This document shows positions 60,463 to 64,000 of a stretch of 64,000 nt of DNA, piece by piece (within the stretch, counting starts at the first letter, position 1; each line of letters starts with the position of its first letter). Source of the DNA: Streptomyces rubrogriseus (GTDB taxonomy: Bacteria; Actinomycetota; Actinomycetes; Streptomycetales; Streptomycetaceae). The notes beneath the pieces were generated by a model. That model ran no database searches, was not told where the DNA came from, and was given only the letters and a program-made list of their open reading frames with translations. A program made the translations under genes and the position numbers. The stretch lies in assembly GCF_027947575.1 (NCBI RefSeq), contig NZ_CP116256.1, positions 3,162,001 through 3,226,000 on the forward strand. Direction: 5' to 3'.

Positions 60463-60830
60463 CACGGCGCTCCGGAACTGCTCGGCAACGGCCCCACCGT
60501 TCTCGCACTGGCTCGCTCCGACGGTTCCGCACAGGCGCATGAGAGCGCCGGGGCCAAAGTGCTGCGCGGGGGGTTGGCGGACCTCGACGTCCTGCGCTCC
60601 GGCGCGGCGCAGTGCGACGGCGTGATCAGTCCGGCGTTCGGGCGCGACTACGGCAGCCCGGACGCACTTCGGCAGGCCATCGCCGAGGAGGGCGCCGCGC
60701 TCGCCACGCTGGGGCAGGAAATTGTCGGGAGCGACCGTCCGATCGTCGCGGTTTCGGGTATGCCCTGGGCGCCGGTACGCGCCTCTACCGAGGCCGATCC
60801 GCTGCCGACGAGCTTCCTTCATGCCTGCCG
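60463..60830 (+). pseudogene. Truncated SDR/NAD-epimerase-like gene remnant
   Basis: The plus-strand frame reads TVLALARSDGSAQAHESAGAKVLRGGLADLDVLRSGAAQCDGVISPAF, then LGQEIVGSDRPIVAVSGMPW and STEADPLPTSF. This is the order of an atypical SDR (NmrA/epimerase-like): strand 2 with LARSD, AGAxVxRGxLxDLDxL, then GSDRPxVxxSG. The N-terminal nucleotide-binding GxxGxxG part and the C-terminal two thirds are missing or scrambled. It is most likely a relic. Confidence 0.5.
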
Positions 60831-61038
60831 CAGGGGGCATCGTCTCGACCACCCGTCAGGTGGGAAGAGGCTCACTGTCAGTAACGATCACTGGTGCGGG
60901 TCATCAGGTCCGCCGTCGGCCAGGTCGGCTGCTTCCCCGTATACCGGCCAGCACGAGAATTCCCGGTGCTGGTTCGGTGCTGACCTGGAAGGGTCAGTAA
61001 CGGAAAAGCCGCAGGTCGTGGCTCCGATCGAGTGGGTT

Positions 61039-61137
61039 GTCGTACCACTCGATGGTGGTGCCGATGAGGGATGCGGCGACGATGCCCTTGAGGTTGTTCG
61101 GGGCCGGGACTGGTGGAGCGGTCGCGGGCGACGACAT
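61039..61137 (-). pseudogene. 5' stub of an MHS-family transporter gene
   Basis: From the ATG at 61137 (minus strand) the frame reads MSSPATAPPVPAPNNLKGIV, then ASLIGTTIEWYD, identical to the intact transporter at 50230 except Arg to Gly at codon 18. It then diverges into NPLDRSHDLRLFRY and stops near 60994. The ribosome site and promoter region are intact. It is a truncated duplicate, not a functional transporter. Confidence 0.85.
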
Positions 61138-61269
61138 CGGTACCACTTCCTGGGGATCTGCGGGGACGGTTGTGTGTCGCCACACCGTAGGAATCCGCAG
61201 GTGAGAGGCGTATGTGGTGGGACACCATAGTTCGGAGGCGAGCTATGCGCGCAGTACCCATGCCTCCTC
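61039..61269. repeat. 231-bp direct repeat, copy 2
   Basis: Same orientation and length as 50132-50362, with about nine substitutions and no gaps. Five substitutions fall in the MHS-coding part and four near the opposite end, while the roughly 110-bp core non-coding stretch appears identical. Homology stops abruptly at 61039, within codon 33 of the transporter, and near 61269. Confidence 0.9.
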
Positions 61270-61395
61270 GTCGAGGGGGGCTTTGGTGGCATGCAAGAGG
61301 CAGTCGGCCGGGCAACTTCTGCCGCAGGGCGCCTCTCGCGGCATCCGGGACTTGCCGGTCCTGCGCCAACAGGTGGGAAAGGAAGCGACGCCGTC

Positions 61396-64000
61396 TCAGG
61401 TGGTCACCACTGTCCCTTCCCACAGCGCACCGCTGATCTGCTTGCGCGACGCGATGTCGAGCTTCGCGAACACCTTGCGCAGGTGCCATTCCACGGTGTG
61501 CGGGCTGATGAAGAGCTGAGCTCCGATCTCGGGATTGGTCATGCCTGCCCCCGCCAAGCGCGCGATCTGCGATTCCTGGGCAGTGAGCGACGCACGGGGC
61601 TCAGGAGTTCGTTTGCCCACCGTCGCGCCGGTGGCGCGCATCTCGTGCCAGGCGCGCTCCGCGAAACCGTCGACTCCGATCGCGCTGAGGATCCGGTACG
61701 CCGTCCCCAGGTGTTCGCGCGCGTCGACGCGGCGGTTCTCCCGGCGCAGCCACTCCCCGTAGAGCAGGTGCGAGCGCGCGTGAGTGATCTTGACCTCGGT
61801 ACGGCCGAGTCGCTCGACGGCCTCTCGGTACAGGGCCTCGGTCTCTTCCTCGCTCACCTGCGCGCGCACCATGGCCGCGGTTCCGAGAGCCCAGTCGGTG
61901 CCGCTGGCTTGTGCGAAGGCGTCGAGCTGCCGGGCTGCCTCGGCGGCCCGAGCCCGTCTGCCGCTGCGCACGGCCGCCTCTACCAGTTCGACCATCGACC
62001 GGATGGCCAGGCCGAGTTCCTCCAGGTTCTCGGCGCCTTGTTCCGCCGCGGCGTACGCCTCCTCGTAGCGGCCGAGCCCGTTGTAGAGCACCGCCTTCGC
62101 CCACTGGCTGGCACTGAGCACCTTGCCCTGCCGACCCTGATGCAGATCCGCGTCTCGGGTCATCGCGTTGATGGCGTGGAGCGTCGCCGCTTCTTGGCCT
62201 CTCCACGGCTCCGTCACCAGGGACACGTAGTGCGCGAGGTAGCGGCTGTTCGTCGCCTCACCGAGGGTCTGCGCCTCCGCGATGAGCGCGTCCGCGTGAT
62301 CCAGTTCCCCCGCCAGCACACGGTTCGACACCAACTGAAGAAGCGCGGACGGCAACACGGACAGGGCCCCGCTCTCACGGGCGAGCTCGACCAGTCGCGT
62401 CGACAGAACCGTGTTGCTGTGGAAGTCCCAGACGTTGAAGGCCATGCGAGCGGCGAGGGGGAACCAGCCGAGGCTCTCCTCCGTGCCGATCTCCTCCGTG
62501 CAGAAGGCGTCCAGGGCGCGCAGCACCATGGGCGCGCCCGCCGCGTATCCGTCCACTGTCATGATGGACAGGCCCCGAAGGAGCAGGTTGTTCCGGTCCA
62601 GTGGCGGCTTGGAGGGCGCGGCGAGAGCCGTCGTGGCGATGTCCCGGAGCCGCGCCCCGACCGGCAGCCGGTCGACGATGAGCGCGGCGTCGAGTGCGTC
62701 ACGGTACGTCTCCTGGGCCAGCCGCGCGTCCAGTGGCTCCAGGCGTCTTGCCGCCTTGAGGAGGAGAGGCAGGGCGCTGCCGGCGTTCCTGGAGGCGAAC
62801 GTGATCCGACCGCGGAGCAGGTCCGCCTCGGCGAGCTGCCGCTCGTCCAGGGGACTGATGGTGGCGGCGTCCAGTAGTTCGCGTGCAGCGCTGTATGCGC
62901 CGGCCTGGTACTTGGTCCGGGCCGCCGCCAGTGTCCGGGTTCCACGAACAGCGGGGTCGGGGGTCAGCTCCGCGGCCCGTTGCAGGAACGCGGCCGCCGC
63001 GGCGACTCCGCCGCGCGCTTGTGCCCGGTCGGCAGAGCGCACCAGCTCCGCCGCCACCGTCTCGTCGGAACCGGCCGTCGCGTTGGCCAGGTGCCAGGCC
63101 CGGCGATCGGGGTCCTTGTCGGCGTCCGTCACCTCGGCCAGGGCCCGGTGGACCTGCTGGCGAGCCTCGGCCGACGCAACCCGGTAGGCAGCCGAGCGCA
63201 CCACGGGATGCCGGAACCGCACCCGGGTACCGATAGTGATCAATCCGGCAGCCTCGGCCGCCGCGGAAGCCGACGTCTCGATCTCGAGCAGTGCGGCGGC
63301 CCTCGTCAGGAGCGTCACGTCGCCCACGGGCTCCGCCGCGGCGACGAGTAGCAGTTCGCGCGTCTGGGGAGGAAGCGCCCGGACGCGTGCGATGAAGCTC
63401 TGTTCGATCTGGCTTGCCAGCGGCCGTGCGTCGGGGCGTCCGAACCCGCCTGCCAGCTCCGCCGACGTCAGACCCCGGGACAGTTCGAGCAGGGCGAGAG
63501 GATTTCCCTGAGTCTCGGCCACGATGCGGGTGCGGACCCGCTCGTCCAGGGGGCCCGGGATCACGGAGTCCAACAGCGCGCGGGCGTCGCCGTCGCTCAA
63601 CGGCTCGACCGTGAGCTGCGACAGTCCCGCCAGTTCGGCCTCGACGGACGACTCGCGGACGGCGAGGACCAGTCCGACGCGCTCGGCGAGTAGACGTCGC
63701 CCGACGAAGGCGATCGTTTGCAGGGAGACCCTGTCCAGCCACTGGGCGTCATCGATGAAGCAGATGAGAGGTTCCTTCGTGGCCACGTCGGCGAGAAGGC
63801 TGAGTGCCGCGAGACCGACGAGGAAACGGTCCGGTGGAGACCCCGAGCTCAGGCCGAACGCCGTGCCGAGTGCCTCGCGCTGAGGGTCAGGCAGGCGACC
63901 GAGATGGTCCAGGAAAGGCGCGCACAACTGGTGCAGGCCCCCGTAGGCCAGCTCCATCTCCGACTCGATGCCCACAGCTCTGGCGGTCCGGCATCCCTGC
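61396..64000 (-). CDS. Large ATP-binding LuxR-family regulator (LAL), N-terminus outside window
   Basis: At least 868 residues; the frame is open through the window edge and the usual Walker A region lies beyond it, so the gene is partial. Visible from the edge are ESEMELAYGGLHQLCAPFLD, Walker B-like LICFIDDAQWLD, and the AAA/STAND segment GNPLALLELSRGL. A long helical TPR-like region follows, then a C-terminal LuxR helix-turn-helix (LTAQESQIARLAGAGMTNPEIGAQLFISPHTVEWHLRKVFAKLDI). LAL proteins are ATP-dependent activators often tied to secondary-metabolite or sugar-utilisation genes. A GTG at 63975 is not the true start because family-typical sequence continues upstream. Confidence 0.9.
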   Translation of the reverse strand, partial: QGCRTARAVGIESEMELAYGGLHQLCAPFLDHLGRLPDPQREALGTAFGLSSGSPPDRFLVGLAALSLLADVATKEPLICFIDDAQWLDRVSLQTIAFVGRRLLAERVGLVLAVRESSVEAELAGLSQLTVEPLSDGDARALLDSVIPGPLDERVRTRIVAETQGNPLALLELSRGLTSAELAGGFGRPDARPLASQIEQSFIARVRALPPQTRELLLVAAAEPVGDVTLLTRAAALLEIETSASAAAEAAGLITIGTRVRFRHPVVRSAAYRVASAEARQQVHRALAEVTDADKDPDRRAWHLANATAGSDETVAAELVRSADRAQARGGVAAAAAFLQRAAELTPDPAVRGTRTLAAARTKYQAGAYSAARELLDAATISPLDERQLAEADLLRGRITFASRNAGSALPLLLKAARRLEPLDARLAQETYRDALDAALIVDRLPVGARLRDIATTALAAPSKPPLDRNNLLLRGLSIMTVDGYAAGAPMVLRALDAFCTEEIGTEESLGWFPLAARMAFNVWDFHSNTVLSTRLVELARESGALSVLPSALLQLVSNRVLAGELDHADALIAEAQTLGEATNSRYLAHYVSLVTEPWRGQEAATLHAINAMTRDADLHQGRQGKVLSASQWAKAVLYNGLGRYEEAYAAAEQGAENLEELGLAIRSMVELVEAAVRSGRRARAAEAARQLDAFAQASGTDWALGTAAMVRAQVSEEETEALYREAVERLGRTEVKITHARSHLLYGEWLRRENRRVDAREHLGTAYRILSAIGVDGFAERAWHEMRATGATVGKRTPEPRASLTAQESQIARLAGAGMTNPEIGAQLFISPHTVEWHLRKVFAKLDIASRKQISGALWEGTVVTT

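Larger units (their letters stand above)
60127..61395. other. Gene-poor 1.27-kb stretch with pseudogene fragments and repeat copy 2
   Basis: No intact gene is supported between cydA and the LAL regulator. It contains a short minus-strand frame ending TYAWGEPRERDMLVDLLT (about 60315-60370, unrecognised) and a broken SDR-type gene on the plus strand. The second copy of the 231-bp repeat with an MHS transporter stub is also here. The words GGTTCGGTGCTGAC occur both at about 60970 here and at about 50462 near repeat copy 1, hinting that the similarity between the two ends once extended further. No Rex-type site was seen upstream of cydA. Confidence 0.6.

Noticed and set aside
1..64000. CRISPR array, tRNA genes, phage genes or a secondary-metabolite cluster
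   Set aside because: No short regularly spaced repeats, cloverleaf-like sequence, integrase/capsid genes or PKS/NRPS modules were seen; the LAL regulator at the end is the only hint of a possible cluster beyond the window.

Overview
The window is about 64 kb of very GC-rich actinobacterial DNA, almost certainly Streptomyces. The evidence is strong G/C third positions, many GTG starts, frequent GTGA/ATGA stop-start overlaps, a S. violaceoruber-type secreted phospholipase A2, a TerD-family protein, MHS-type MFS, and many one-component regulators. No rRNA, tRNA, CRISPR array, phage or intact IS was seen. Both window ends cut a gene.

Layout. 0-6.4 kb: a catabolic operon (permease end, HyuA-like ATPase, two DUF917 paralogues, PucR-type activator) whose last junction is expanded into a 198-bp tandem array. 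6.4-10.6 kb: DUF3533 membrane protein, Dps-like ferritin, Gfo/Idh/MocA oxidoreductase behind a LacI-type palindrome, phospholipase A2 and a PAP2 phosphatase. 10.9-14.7 kb: a copper island (copA, copZ, divergent His-rich secreted protein) with a CsoR-type operator inside each divergent promoter. 14.7-20 kb: DeoR/SIS sugar-phosphate pair, RlmG-like methyltransferase, AlkB, ROK protein. 19.8-22.8 kb: a five-gene TetR-led detoxification-like operon. 23-26.6 kb: SHOCT protein plus MacB-like ABC transporter whose permease is frameshifted. 26.8-41 kb: anti-sigma-like ATPase, Cds1-like PLP enzyme, DeoR regulator, a polytopic alpha/beta hydrolase, a beta-helix/AAA+ fusion, Rv1733c-like and MOSC proteins, a frameshifted TerD-type protein, a glycosyltransferase. 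41-50 kb: racemase-like protein, O-antigen-ligase-like protein, Lnt, NUDIX, and a hydroxybutyrate-type set (SDR dehydrogenase, CdaR-type regulator, MHS transporter).

50-64 kb is visibly more accessory and eroded. A 231-bp stretch holding the 5' end and promoter of the MHS transporter is repeated in direct orientation exactly 10,907 bp downstream as a stub. Between the copies lie an SDR/TetR pair, a ZIP transporter, an ATP-grasp/CocE-type hydrolase operon, cydAB without cydDC, and decayed gene fragments. The window ends inside a large LuxR-family (LAL) regulator.

The most unusual objects are the 198-bp junction repeat with its doubly coupled 265-codon frame, the 231-bp direct repeats, the membrane protein whose hydrolase motifs are split by about 600 residues of membrane domain, the ATP-grasp/hydrolase pair, and the beta-helix/AAA+ fusion. 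Two independent frameshifts (about 25075 and 39060) disrupt otherwise intact genes and may be real or assembly errors. All calls are from reading the sequence; no database search was run.
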